Source: Metridium senile (Eukaryota; Cnidaria; Anthozoa; Actiniaria; Metridiidae). Taken from it: a stretch of 64,000 bases of DNA. The stretch spans positions 30,216,475-30,280,474 of the forward strand of contig OX459096.1 of NCBI GenBank assembly GCA_949775045.1, in the 5' to 3' direction. The notes under the pieces were generated by a model that saw nothing but the letters and a program-made list of their open reading frames with translations, made no database searches and had not been told where the DNA came from. Below are positions 26,301-33,224 of the stretch, piece after piece (position 1 is the first letter of the stretch; every line of letters starts with the position of its first letter). The position numbers and the translations under genes are program-made.

Positions 26301-28956
26301 TTCCATGGCTAGCGATGTGTGAGTAGTGCATTTTATGGACTAAAACGAAACACTCTTGACAGTTTTTCTTGTGCAAATTTCTACGACATTTTAACGAATA
26401 GAACATTTTTTTGACATAAGGATTCAGGAAATCTACCCCCGTCCTTTTCCTGCATGGCCAACAATTTTGCATATAATTAATGATGGTGTCTCACGCAAAG
26501 TTGATCCTTGAAAACTGACATGTGGCTTTATTTCAGATGGTCATTTGGAATTGTACTATGGGAAATCTGCACTCTTGGTAAAATCAATTACTGGAATTTA
26601 TTTATTTATTTGTTTGCTTGTTTGTCTGTCTGTTTTGTTTTGTTTGTTTGTTTAATTATAGATTTGATTGGTTTATGGGTTGGTTGGTTACTTGCTGGTT
26701 GGTTGGTTGGTCGGTTGCCGAGTTGGTTGGTTGGTGGGCTGGTTGGTTTATGGGCTGGTTGGTTACTGGCTGGTTGGTTGTTCGGTTGCCTAGTTGGTTG
26801 GTTGGTGGGCTGGTTTGTTTATGGGTTGGTTGATTACAGAGCTGGTTTTTGGCTTGTTGGTTGCTGGGTTGGTTGGTTACTGGATGGTTGGTTGGTTGGT
26901 TGCCGAGTTAGTTGGTTGCTGGGCTGGTTTGTTTATGGGTTGGTTGGTTGTTTGGTTGGTTGGTTGGTCTGGTTGGTTGGTTTTTGTTTTGTGTGTATGT
27001 ATTTATGTGTTTTTTTAATATGATCATGATTCACACTGCAGTTTACAATCTAAACGAGCGTACTTTAATGTTGTTTGATTTTAGGTGGATTTCCTTATCC
27101 AACCGTCAACGATAGGGATTTACTTAAGTTTCTATTGGACGGACAGCGAATGGAGAAGCCTAGTAACTGCACCGATGAAATGTAAGCTTTTAGTCGGTAA
27201 ATGAGCCGATAAATATATAGAATAAAGTATGTTTAAATTCTATGTTTTGAAATATGGATTCAACAAGTGGATAGAAATTTGGGCTTTTTTTTTGCATGTT
27301 CAAATCGTTATTTCCCAGATAAGGGTAAATCCTGGATAGAGAACCTGAATAATTATGGGATAGTGCTAATAGGGCAGCCTGCTTTACCCTCGGAAGGAAT
27401 TATGTTCAACCTACATTGGGGGAAGGTAAAAAACAAACACTCATCAGCACCTATAATGACCGGCTCGAACAACTATGAATTAAAAACATCTCTAAAACGC
27501 ATTTATTTGAATATCGTTCACATCAAAAGTGCGCATATATAAATTCCAAATCTTTACATCCTTAGAGTAACAGAACCGTTTCATACAATATTCTAGATAC
27601 CATTTAATGTTAGCATGCTGGTCAACCAATCCCGAGGACAGGCCTTCTTTCCAAGTTCTAAAGGATTTACTGTTTGACATGGAGAAGAATGAGCGGCCAT
27701 ATGTTAATGTAGATCCCAGCCAGGAGATTAGTCTTCCACCCGATGAAGGTAGGTTTGACAAGATACTGAACTAACACACGTGTATATATTTTTGACGCTC
27801 GTTACTCGCTCCCCCCCCCCCCCAAAAAAAAATATCGGCCCTCGTCCGGCATGCTGTTAGGCCTTGTACCGGAAGTCTAAATTCAATATGGCGGCCTTTG
27901 TAGAAAGACACATCCTTAGTCTTACCAACGTTGTTACCAATGTGCTGATTGGACGATCTGCTGGTCAAATCAGGTATAGAGGAAATTATTTTCGACTTAA
28001 TTTCGAAATAAATTGGTGGTACAACAAAGTGGTACTAATTTTTTGAGCGAGAAACGAAATGAGTTTACTTATGTGTCTATTTGCTTATTTCAGGTCATGT
28101 TGGGAACCTCATTCGTTTTAGCGACAATTCAAACAATAGTTTTCTCAATAGCGATACAAGCTTTCCTCCAAACGTTATTGACAACAACATCGCAGAGAGT
28201 AAGGACAACCCATCAACATCTCAGGTAATTATATAATTGGCGGACATGTCTTATATGCAGGGGTGTTAATTTTTTTTTTAGTTTTAAAATTTTCATCATG
28301 GATCAACACCACGCAAAGCAGAGGCTACGTGCGCACCTTTTGAGCGAGAATGTACCCTGTTTAGCATCCGGTTGAGCAGATTCATCCTAGTAAAAGTTGC
28401 TTTGGCACTGAAAACACGGAAAGGGAGGAAATAAGGGTTGGAATGATCGTCTTAATTAATAACTTTTAGGCGTAGAAATCTGCAAATGGCAAAGGAAAAA
28501 ATCCAATACAACCAAAATGACAAATGTATTGTTTTTTTTTTGTGTGAGTAAAACCTAGAGGCTCACACCATGACAATACTCTGTATGGTATAAGGGTGAT
28601 TCTCATACTTTTCGATGAACATTCCGCACATGTGTATTGAAGTTTTCCCCTTCCCGGTCTTCGGTAACCCTTTTCTGGCATATCATATATGTAAAATACT
28701 TAAAATTATCATTCCTGCAATGATTCTTTTAAGATATGACGTTTATAACGCTTCTGTTATTTATCAGGAACCAGTCGCTAACACTCAGATCACGATCGAT
28801 GATCATTCGGAAGACCTTAGTCAAGACCCCGCAAGCAACAATAACCAATGTGAACACGATAAGGAAACAGAGCCTGCAAAGCACGATCTCCCACTAAATG
28901 ATATATCAAACCTACAAATTGAAATAACAGACGATGTCGACGAGTCTACTGTGTAA
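6751..28956 (+). CDS. Receptor tyrosine kinase, FN3-type ectodomain, split kinase
   Basis: A single-pass receptor that should phosphorylate tyrosines on itself and its partners at the plasma membrane after ligand binding. I assembled 26 exons with matching phases: 6751-6855, 8396-8450, 11435-11643, 12299-12425, 13541-13699, 14335-14438, 15196-15276, 16063-16129, 16525-16554, 17203-17350, 17715-17802, 18328-18399, 18793-18853, 19644-19724, 20304-20571, 21882-22132, 22423-22607, 23560-23685, 24390-24552, 25168-25289, 26116-26318, 26537-26577, 27085-27181, 27597-27748, 28094-28224 and 28768-28956. The total is 3315 nt, 1104 residues, with no internal stop. Order: signal peptide 1-20; Cys-rich segment about 28-53; FN3-like unit about 57-163; divergent Cys-containing region 166-312; second FN3-like unit about 313-436; membrane 477-502; kinase about 598-985 with an insert of about 125 residues; tail to 1104. 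All catalytic residues are present. The kinase resembles the FGFR/RET/PDGFR split-kinase group, but no Ig or cadherin domain is visible, so I do not assign an orthologue. Exon edges are predicted from sequence alone. Confidence 0.93.
7385..7830 (-). mobile_element. Non-LTR retrotransposon C-terminal relic
   Basis: On the minus strand, a piece reading [14 protein letters not shown] is followed, after frame changes, by a TIH-type stretch. Further downstream is a Cys/His segment containing [12 protein letters not shown]. This succession resembles the C-terminal part of RTE- or L1-like ORF2 proteins, which end in a degenerate zinc-binding motif. A CTC/GAG repeat and stops interrupt it, so it is dead. 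It lies in intron 1 of the kinase gene. Confidence 0.5.
9769..10180 (-). mobile_element. tRNA-derived SINE, copy 1
   Basis: Read on the minus strand from 10180, the element opens with a tRNA-like head carrying an A box (TGGTCTAGTGG) and a perfect B box (GGTTCGATTCC). A central TTGGGCAAGACACTTTACTC box follows. It ends in a CR1/L2-like 3' end (gcgctatataaat) followed by ATT repeats. It is about 410 bp long. A second copy is at 57993-58429 in the same orientation. This copy lies in intron 2 of the kinase gene. Confidence 0.85.
10557..10997. mobile_element. Fold-back MITE with aataggcc ends
   Basis: The ends are ttaataggccttttcc and its near complement ggaaa-type sequence closing in ggcctattaa. 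The arms (about 10557-10720 and 10845-10997) are imperfect inverted repeats around an AT-rich centre. A 104-bp element with the same outer bases is at 14549-14652. No coding capacity. Confidence 0.7.
11062..11285. mobile_element. Fold-back MITE (cacagttc/gcgccat family), copy 1
   Basis: Inverted arms contain ctgcgccatcttgaaaggta and its complement, bounded by aatagtccccttcacag and ctgtgaaaagactatt. Further copies lie at 12449-12663 and 16621-16803, with a fragment at 16893-16926. All are in introns of the kinase gene. Confidence 0.8.
11435..12425 (+). CDS. Kinase gene exons 3-4: first FN3 unit
   Basis: Exon 3 (11435-11643) carries the N-terminal half: [12 protein letters not shown], then [10 protein letters not shown] with the conserved FN3 tryptophan. 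Exon 4 (12299-12425) carries the C-terminal half: Thr/Leu-rich strand, then [13 protein letters not shown] with the conserved tyrosine, and FSAFSP. Splitting an FN3 domain by one phase-0 intron is common. Several N-x-S/T sites suggest glycosylation. Confidence 0.85.
12449..12745. mobile_element. Fold-back MITE copy 2 with shared flank
   Basis: The inverted-repeat core is 12449-12663. A further stretch to about 12745, containing gcagatagtttcatcaaa and ggcacaca, also recurs after copy 3 (about 16817-16870). The mobile unit is therefore probably larger than the hairpin itself. Confidence 0.7.
12746..13219 (+). mobile_element. LINE ORF2 C-terminus and 3' tail relic
   Basis: The translation at 12744-12968 ends with [19 protein letters not shown], which resembles the common end of LINE reverse transcriptase ORFs (WNSLP..I...SL..FKKKLK). 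About 250 bp of 3' UTR follow, ending in aataaaaacctttgaacc, the same tail as the solo fragment at 2221-2320. The RT catalytic part is absent, so this is a 5'-truncated insertion in intron 4 of the kinase gene. Confidence 0.6.
13541..16554 (+). CDS. Kinase gene exons 5-9: divergent Cys-containing region
   Basis: Exons 13541-13699, 14335-14438, 15196-15276, 16063-16129 and 16525-16554 encode about 147 residues. Visible features are NECKLHYND at the start, [48 protein letters not shown], and the micro-exon product [10 protein letters not shown]. The WDLPP and YRVN elements suggest a third, poorly conserved FN3-like fold, but I cannot name it with confidence. Exon 9 is only 30 nt; its phases (1/1) fit its neighbours. 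Confidence 0.75.
13928..14248. repeat. (TTTCAT)n hexanucleotide microsatellite
   Basis: A run of attttc/atttgc hexamers over roughly 320 bp in intron 5. A hexamer keeps every frame open, which explains the long low-complexity ORFs on both strands here; none is a gene. Confidence 0.95.
14549..14652. mobile_element. Short palindromic MITE with aataggcc ends
   Basis: A 104-bp inverted repeat bounded by taataggccctttg and caaagggcctatta-type ends, with ggtcacgtg and cacgtgacc inside the arms. It shares its outer bases with the longer element at 10557-10997. Confidence 0.7.
15000..15105. mobile_element. Palindromic repeat (gtgttttatcagg family), copy 1
   Basis: A hairpin with arms gtgttttatcaggtttaaaa and ttttaaatcctgataaaaca around cttggcttcgcctcg. 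It is bounded by ttcaataaactcg and cgtttattaaac. A second copy is at 52615-52718, in the opposite orientation. I remember this family from anthozoan genomes; that is memory, not a search. Confidence 0.75.
16181..16368 (-). mobile_element. Second tRNA-derived SINE family, copy 1
   Basis: Read on the minus strand, the head contains a perfect A box (TAGCTAAGTTGG) and a B box (GTTCGATCC). Then come cagtggcctcacac, gagtagcttt, aatacccgtaaaac and a terminal gagcgcacc-gtcggct. A 5'-truncated copy with the same body is at 44722-44896 on the plus strand. This copy lies between exons 8 and 9 of the kinase gene. Confidence 0.8.
16621..16870. mobile_element. Fold-back MITE copy 3 with shared flank
   Basis: Arms with tgcgccattttgaaaggaag and its complement at 16621-16803. 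They are followed by the same gcagatagtttcatcaaa flank that follows copy 2. A further end fragment lies at 16893-16926. Confidence 0.7.
17203..19724 (+). CDS. Kinase gene exons 10-14: membrane-proximal FN3 unit and stalk
   Basis: Exons 17203-17350, 17715-17802, 18328-18399, 18793-18853 and 19644-19724. Exon 10 has [15 protein letters not shown], with the FN3 tryptophan. Exon 11 continues the strand as RIIIRVSF. Exons 12-13 give [17 protein letters not shown], which matches the tyrosine/G-strand end of an FN3 domain. Exon 14 encodes a Ser/Thr-rich stalk ([17 protein letters not shown]) just before the membrane segment. All phases agree. Several cysteines suggest disulphides not found in standard FN3 domains. 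Confidence 0.85.
18060..18233. repeat. gatctgc minisatellite
   Basis: Seven-base words (gatctgc, gatctga) repeat over about 170 bp in intron 11. The Arg/Ser/Gln-rich minus-strand ORFs here are translations of this repeat. Confidence 0.9.
18444..18566. mobile_element. Short MITE with gggatttcat ends, copy 1
   Basis: Ends tagagggatttcat and atgaaatccctcta form a terminal inverted repeat flanked by TA. The internal ggatttcagctcctttgaga matches the element at 37072-37202, so both are copies of one family. Confidence 0.7.
18590..18677. mobile_element. pogo/Tigger-like MITE, short copy
   Basis: Starts cagttatggaaccccg and ends cggggttctactg, flanked by TA. It contains ggccgtattaag words shared with the element at 19790-19976. 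CAGT-GAACC-type ends next to TA are characteristic of pogo/Tigger members of the Tc1/mariner superfamily. Confidence 0.65.
19790..19976. mobile_element. pogo/Tigger-like MITE
   Basis: 187 bp from cagtggaaccccg to cggggttccaatg, flanked by TA on both sides. The inside repeats aatacggccac words. It has no transposase and lies in intron 14 of the kinase gene. Confidence 0.7.
20304..20571 (+). CDS. Kinase gene exon 15: transmembrane and juxtamembrane
   Basis: Encodes the stalk end ([10 protein letters not shown]), a hydrophobic segment at residues 477-502 ([16 protein letters not shown] and onwards), a basic stop-transfer sequence (HKRLKGK), and a juxtamembrane region ending in ESTFFGTNE. It ends in phase 2 at a gtaaga donor. 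Its last 50 bp and the donor are the source of the tandem array that follows directly. Confidence 0.92.
20522..21370 (+). repeat. 106-bp array copying the exon 15 end and its splice donor
   Basis: Eight units start with taccatcgtaacgttga at 20522, 20628, 20734, 20840, 20949, 21055, 21161 and 21267. The period is 106 bp, with one step of 109 caused by an extra gat. The first unit is the real 3' end of exon 15. The other seven repeat about 50 bp of coding sequence, the donor (agaagtaaga) and about 55 bp of intron, with few substitutions. The gat trinucleotide in each unit varies slightly in number. Confidence 0.95.
21882..22607 (+). CDS. Kinase gene exons 16-17: kinase N-lobe
   Basis: Exon 16 (21882-22132) contains the glycine loop GKGAFGHV (residues 605-612) and VAVK with the ATP-binding Lys632. 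Exon 17 (22423-22607) contains [17 protein letters not shown] with the helix-C Glu649, then [15 protein letters not shown], the hinge region. The order and wording are close to FGFR-type kinases. The region between the membrane and the kinase has one tyrosine (PAYVEQ, Y574). Exon 16 has two possible acceptors 6 bp apart (cag-ttccag). Confidence 0.93.
22673..22878. mobile_element. Fold-back MITE (tttcgagct-gccctt family)
   Basis: Long inverted arms: aggtaatataagaaaattt, taacaccgtaaaaaatgttg, and acgtttcgagctttagccct are mirrored on the right by agggctataaagctcgaaac and cattttttacggtgttaca. An A-rich loop of about 25 bp separates the arms. It lies in intron 17 within the kinase-coding part of the gene. 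Confidence 0.8.
23198..23397. repeat. (GAT)n trinucleotide microsatellite
   Basis: About 200 bp of gatgat with a few gac and ggt interruptions in intron 17. All frames stay open on both strands (poly-Asp, poly-Ser, poly-His, poly-Met ORFs), which are artefacts. Confidence 0.95.
23560..25289 (+). CDS. Kinase gene exons 18-20: kinase insert domain
   Basis: Exons 23560-23685, 24390-24552 and 25168-25289. Exon 20 ends in [11 protein letters not shown], the helix E element that restarts the conserved kinase fold, so residues about 698-825 form an insert. It is polar and rich in Ser, Thr and Asn, with a single tyrosine ([11 protein letters not shown]). Split kinases of the PDGFR/VEGFR class use this region for docking. 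This one is long for an FGFR-like kinase and has only one candidate site. Confidence 0.88.
23823..23887. mobile_element. 65-bp palindrome
   Basis: Near-perfect inverted repeat gtgtcgggctccctgtgt ... acacagggagcccgacac with a short loop, in intron 18. It looks like a minimal MITE; no second copy is seen in the window. Confidence 0.65.
24211..24315. mobile_element. 105-bp imperfect fold-back
   Basis: Arms tactatatacgatatgagcg and its imperfect complement ending tgtatagta, with ggatatacagtgg / ccactgtatatctc inside. It lies in intron 18 and is probably a small MITE. Confidence 0.55.
24921..25100. repeat. (CAT)n imperfect microsatellite
   Basis: Imperfect catcatcac runs in intron 19 over about 180 bp. 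The His- and Ser-rich ORFs across it are artefacts. Confidence 0.9.
25783..26094. repeat. 88-bp tandem repeat, 3.5 copies
   Basis: Units start taactaagagatctaaaac at 25783, 25871, 25959 and 26047, exactly 88 bp apart. The last is truncated after ggcactca. Each full unit contains the palindrome ttaccatggtaa (one copy has a change). The array ends 21 bp before the acceptor of the catalytic-loop exon. Confidence 0.95.
26116..27748 (+). CDS. Kinase gene exons 21-24: catalytic loop, C-lobe, YVNV site
   Basis: Exon 21 (26116-26318) carries HRDLAARN (844-851, catalytic Asp846), DFG (864-866) and an activation segment with a single tyrosine (Y873, REGIYVKR) instead of the usual YY pair. It also has [10 protein letters not shown] where most receptor kinases have a P-V/I-K-W-M-A-P/I-E motif. 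Exon 22 (26537-26577) is a 41-nt exon for [13 protein letters not shown]. Exon 23 (27085-27181) has GGFPYP and MEKPSNC. Exon 24 (27597-27748) has [13 protein letters not shown] and then RPYVNVD (Y983). Y-V-N-V fits the Grb2 SH2 consensus pY-x-N-x. Confidence 0.94.
26640..26990. repeat. ggttggttggtt minisatellite
   Basis: Imperfect ggtt / gggctggtt repeats over about 350 bp in intron 22. The Trp/Leu/Gly-rich ORFs on the plus strand are translations of this repeat and start inside a real exon only by chance. Confidence 0.92.
28094..28956 (+). CDS. Kinase gene exons 25-26: tyrosine-free tail with PDZ ligand
   Basis: Exons 28094-28224 and 28768-28956 encode the last 106 residues. They are Asn, Ser and Asp-rich ([14 protein letters not shown], then [14 protein letters not shown]) and contain no tyrosine. 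The protein ends DESTV, which fits a class I PDZ ligand (S/T-x-hydrophobic). The stop is TAA at 28954-28956. The acceptor of the last exon is ttatcag before GAA. Confidence 0.9.
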
Positions 28957-29822
28957 AAATAGCTGTAAATACGTTGATTTATTATGTTACAGTAAGTGAC
29001 TAAAACAACTTTTATCGAATTCTGGTTGATCTGTCAAAGAAGGATATATCCATAATTATATATATAAATATGCAAGACAAAAACTGACTTTCAACCACAC
29101 AAATCCACTACAAGAAAATTTGACTTGTTATGGTAGATAGTAGTCATGCATTGCTTCGTTGAACTAATAGTGGCAAAAGAAAAAGAAACAAAGCACACAA
29201 AAAAAACACCCGAGATATGTTTCAAATAAGAACTCGCCACCATTATAGCTGGCTGCAAATGAACAACTAGGTTATGTCCCATTTTCGTCCTATAAAGAGA
29301 CATTGTTAGTGCTCGAAATCATTGTATATAGCAGTCAAGCACTATATAATACAAAGTAGTTGATTTATTTATTGTCAGGTTTTTGTTGTATAATATTCAA
29401 TTCAGTTCTGAATATAAGTGTATCATTGCAACGGCTTGCCGTGGTAATATGTCACAATACGCATGCATAAATATCCATACGTCATAACAAGAGCAAACAT
29501 ACTGACATCATTTGCAGTATGTTGACTGTAGCTTCAGCTGCCACAATAGTTTTTGAAGTAGGTGTATTAGTTTGCCGTCTCGCCACTTTTTGAAAGCAAT
29601 CAGTGCTGAGGCGGCAAGCTTAATATTGACTACGAAGACATTTTAACATGAGCATATAAATCACAATTTTATTCACAGCGAAATAAAAGATATTATAGAT
29701 ACGAAAAACAATGATTAGCAATGCCAGTTGTATCCACTGTACAAATATTTATTCTATACGTAGAAATGTAGAAAACCTTATGTAGCTATTGCAAAGTTGT
29801 GTTTATCTTTTTCTATTTTGTA

Positions 29823-29975
29823 ATATATATAATTAAAGCAAAGAAATATTAAAACTATTATTTAAAATGACCAAAATCATTTTGTCTATACCTATATAAT
29901 ATATACAATTATAGCAAAGAAATATTAAAACTATTATTAAAAATGACCAAAATTATTTTGTCTATACATATCCAT
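29823..29975. repeat. Two-copy 76-bp tandem duplication
   Basis: The word agcaaagaaatattaaaact recurs at 29837 and 29913, with nearly identical surroundings ending tattttgtctata. AT-rich and noncoding. Confidence 0.85.
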
Positions 29976-30025
29976 TCGCATCCCCATGCTATCAGCATTT
30001 CTCATTTTTGGGCTTCAGGCCTACC

Positions 30026-30225
30026 CCGGTTCATAAGATCGCCCAAGATCGCTCAAAATCGCTCAAGATCGCCCAAGATCGCCTAAGATCGCATAACTGA
30101 TCGCATAAGATCGCCTTAGATTTTAGGAGCTTTTTGCTAAAATTGTCTAAGATCGTCTTAGATTTTAGGAGCTTTTTGTTAACATCTCCTAAAATCATCT
30201 AAGATCGCCTTATTTTAGGACCCGG
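30026..30225. repeat. aagatcgcc minisatellite
   Basis: Nine- to ten-base words (aagatcgccc, aagatcgctc) at 30026-30110. They continue as a looser repeat of gatcgccttagattttagga and its variants to about 30225. Confidence 0.85.
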
Positions 30226-33160
30226 AGTAGGCCTGGCTTCCCTTCCTATTAACAACTGTGCTAAGTCTTTACAAGGTGCAGGCATTTCAGACTGGCAAAG
30301 AACTGTGGGACGTTAATATTTATTATAAATACCTCTTGGGTAGTAGAATATGCATACATAGTCTGCGTTGCAACGTTTCCTTTGTGGAAAAGGGGCCGGT
30401 TGATGAAACGCTTGATACGTATATACTCAGGCTAGCGCATGCGTATTCACTGAACAATATGATCGCATATGTTGAAAGCATAACCACAATCCTCTTCGGT
30501 CGTGCAATCATCGCCTTTCACCGTTTACTTTGACAACTTCTCTTGAAAAAATGTATTCTCTTTGGTACTCATTCACAAGATGTTAAAGCGAACTTTCCAT
30601 TAGCTATTTTTCATCTCATCAGCAGATATTGACAACACTCGCGTTTTGGCGCCAAATCACTTCAATAAGGTATTTTAGTCTACCTGTCTGTGATTATAGA
30701 TAATTTATAAATAGACATCGTATCTAGCATATTACATATTATTAAAAACAGGAAGTTTGTTTGCTTTGAAAATAAGAAAAAGAAAATAGAAAAGAAAAAG
30801 ACTAGAAGAAGATTAATAAATAAATAACGGGAAAAGGTAGTTTGTACGAAAAAGACTAGAAGAAGGAAAAATATATAAATAACCGGAAAATATAGTTCGG
30901 ACGCCCATGTGTCAAGACAACTAAAGAGGGCTGAAGCTTCGTATGGCGGATAAGCCTGAAGATTTCGGCAACGTAACAACCGCGCTATCCATTTCGGTGG
31001 CAGAATAATATAAAAGAATAATAATAATTCCACGTTTTACATCGAGACACGGGAAGTCATTACCGAATCTATCAAACTTTGATACTGTTTTAAAACTTAC
31101 ATACTTACACAAGTAACACCACTTATACAGCAAGCCGAGAGTCTCCATATGGACAATGAATGGTAAATCGTTCTACGTGCTGCATCACTGTGTTTCACCG
31201 ATGACATAGCAAATTGCAAACTTTTGTGAATATATTTGTTAGTATTTACTCTTAAGAGTTTGCTGTGCACATTTTAAGTCAAATTCTCTTTTTTGGGATA
31301 TATCAGGGGCAAACACGCACACGTGAAGGAAAAGGAATTACAAACTGGCTAGGCAGCGTTCTTGAATACTTTTTGATATTCGAATCGCTTTACTACGGAA
31401 TCATAGTTCTTCTCAGTACAAGAAAGACAAACTCGTCTTCTTATTAAGGTAATATTGGTGTTATATCATAACAAAGAGCACTATTTTTATTTTTTTGCTT
31501 TTTTTGCTTTTTTAATTTAATTTTTTTTTATTTTTAGGTATTAAAATACCTAACAGATGAATTAGCCTGCATGAGAACAAACAGGTGAAGTCGGAACTTT
31601 GTGGACACTGCTATGAAAGATGTGATCACCCAAAGGCATTCGATCGTCAGCCGGCAAGCAGCGATTAGCTATTCCTTATTTCATCAGAGTTCAGTATAGC
31701 ATATCCAGAATTTATAACTCAGCTTAACTTTTGATAAATCCAAACTATGTACATCTTAGTCTTACCGTTTACGAAAACGGTAATAATTGTAGGAGTAAGA
31801 TATTATAATATATATATTTTTTTCATAAACGCTGATTTGATAGCAAGTGATTTCAGTTTCTTGTTTTCCTTCATAATTTATGATGCTTAATCATACTTCT
31901 ATGGACAGTCTTAGTGAGTTAATCAATCAAATCCAACTTAGTTATTAATATCTCGTGCTCAGTCCATTTCTACCTATCCATATGGTATCTGTCCGCCTAC
32001 AGACTATATATTGATATACCTTCGCGCGGTCTTGAAGCTAATGGATATGTCTTGCGGTTTTTGCTTATTAAATGTGTAAGGAATACATCACTTCAACCGT
32101 GAATGGCGTTTATAATATCAGCATGAGTGGCGTGAAGTGCTTTCGTACATATTAAAGAATTCTAGGCGCCCTCAACAAGCGGTTCTCAAAGAATTGTTAT
32201 GGTATTAAGAAACACGACAAAAATGTACTTTATAAATGACATCAAATACCAAAAAAATATATAGCACAATAGTATCTCAATGACTAACATTGTTGCTTTA
32301 ATTCATAACCATAAAACTTCCATTGTACTTCAATTACTAGTGTACATGTATTTTGTCACGGGTCTCTAATTGTTAACATATTCTGTCATTGTAAGGTTTC
32401 TATGCAGCGAAGTCCAGTCCAAACAAGTCTGTAATAAACAGGATAAGTTCAACATGTCAGCATATGCTATCTATAATAAGTATGGCATCTATAAATACAT
32501 ATCTAAAAATATCTGAAAATTGTTATTGATATGTATAAATATCCCCAAATAAATACCACAAAATATCTATATACTTTGAAAGTTTTTTTATGTTTTCTAC
32601 TTCGTGGCTCATTAGATTAGTGTCTTCTTGCAGGTAGCTGTAGTAACGTGGATCTAGGTTACACGCATGGCTGCTATAATGACTACAATCCTAAGCAAAA
32701 GGTTTCATAGTGATCGCTAACAAAAAGTCAATTACAGCGTTACGCGGGGGTCCTTCATAGGCCCTGAGGCTATTTGAATTCTTTAAGAGAAAATGATCGG
32801 TCACCTTGGCTTATGAATACTTTCCCAAAGCCATTAAATTACTACGGGTAAAGTTTGCATATTCACTTCAATATCGCCCTCAGTATTTCGGCAGTGATAT
32901 ATAGGAGAGATTGACTAGAGTTAAAGTGTTCTGCTTGGTAGGGGGAGATTAGAGCATTGGGATTACTATACTATGCTCCAAATGGCCACTTAGCAGGGGG
33001 GCCTTGTTCACCTGCTTCGCTAATGACCTAATATCACCCAACCATTAACACTATAGTATTTATAGACTCGTAGTCACTTCAGTGGCAAGACATGAATTTT
33101 ATACGCCGACGAGTTAGTTGTACTTCACAGCTCCTTGAGTAAGTGTAGGTCGGTGAAAAC

Positions 33161-33224
33161 ATGAACGCCATAAGTTGGATGGTTTGCTGCTTGGTGTTTG
33201 GCCAATGTATATTTATAATTGAAG
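33161..33224 (+). CDS. BAMBI-like exon 1: signal peptide
   Basis: Starts at ATG 33161 and ends gaattgaag before gtatgt. Its single leftover base (g) joins ct of exon 2 to make GCT (Ala22). An intron of 6.0 kb follows and contains several MITEs. Confidence 0.75.

Larger units (their letters stand above)
28957..33160. other. Intergenic region between the kinase and BAMBI-like genes
   Basis: Contains the 3' UTR of the kinase gene and the promoter of the next gene, neither of which can be delimited by eye. A two-copy 76-bp duplication lies at about 29823-29975 and a gatcgcc minisatellite at about 30026-30225. Short ORFs at 30258-30533 and 30680-31148 show no domain and no splice logic. Confidence 0.6.

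Noticed and set aside
26508..27023. 171-codon Trp/Gly/Leu-rich ORF starting near a real exon
   Set aside because: It reads through the donor of exon 22 into a ggtt minisatellite; splicing to 27085 restores the kinase.
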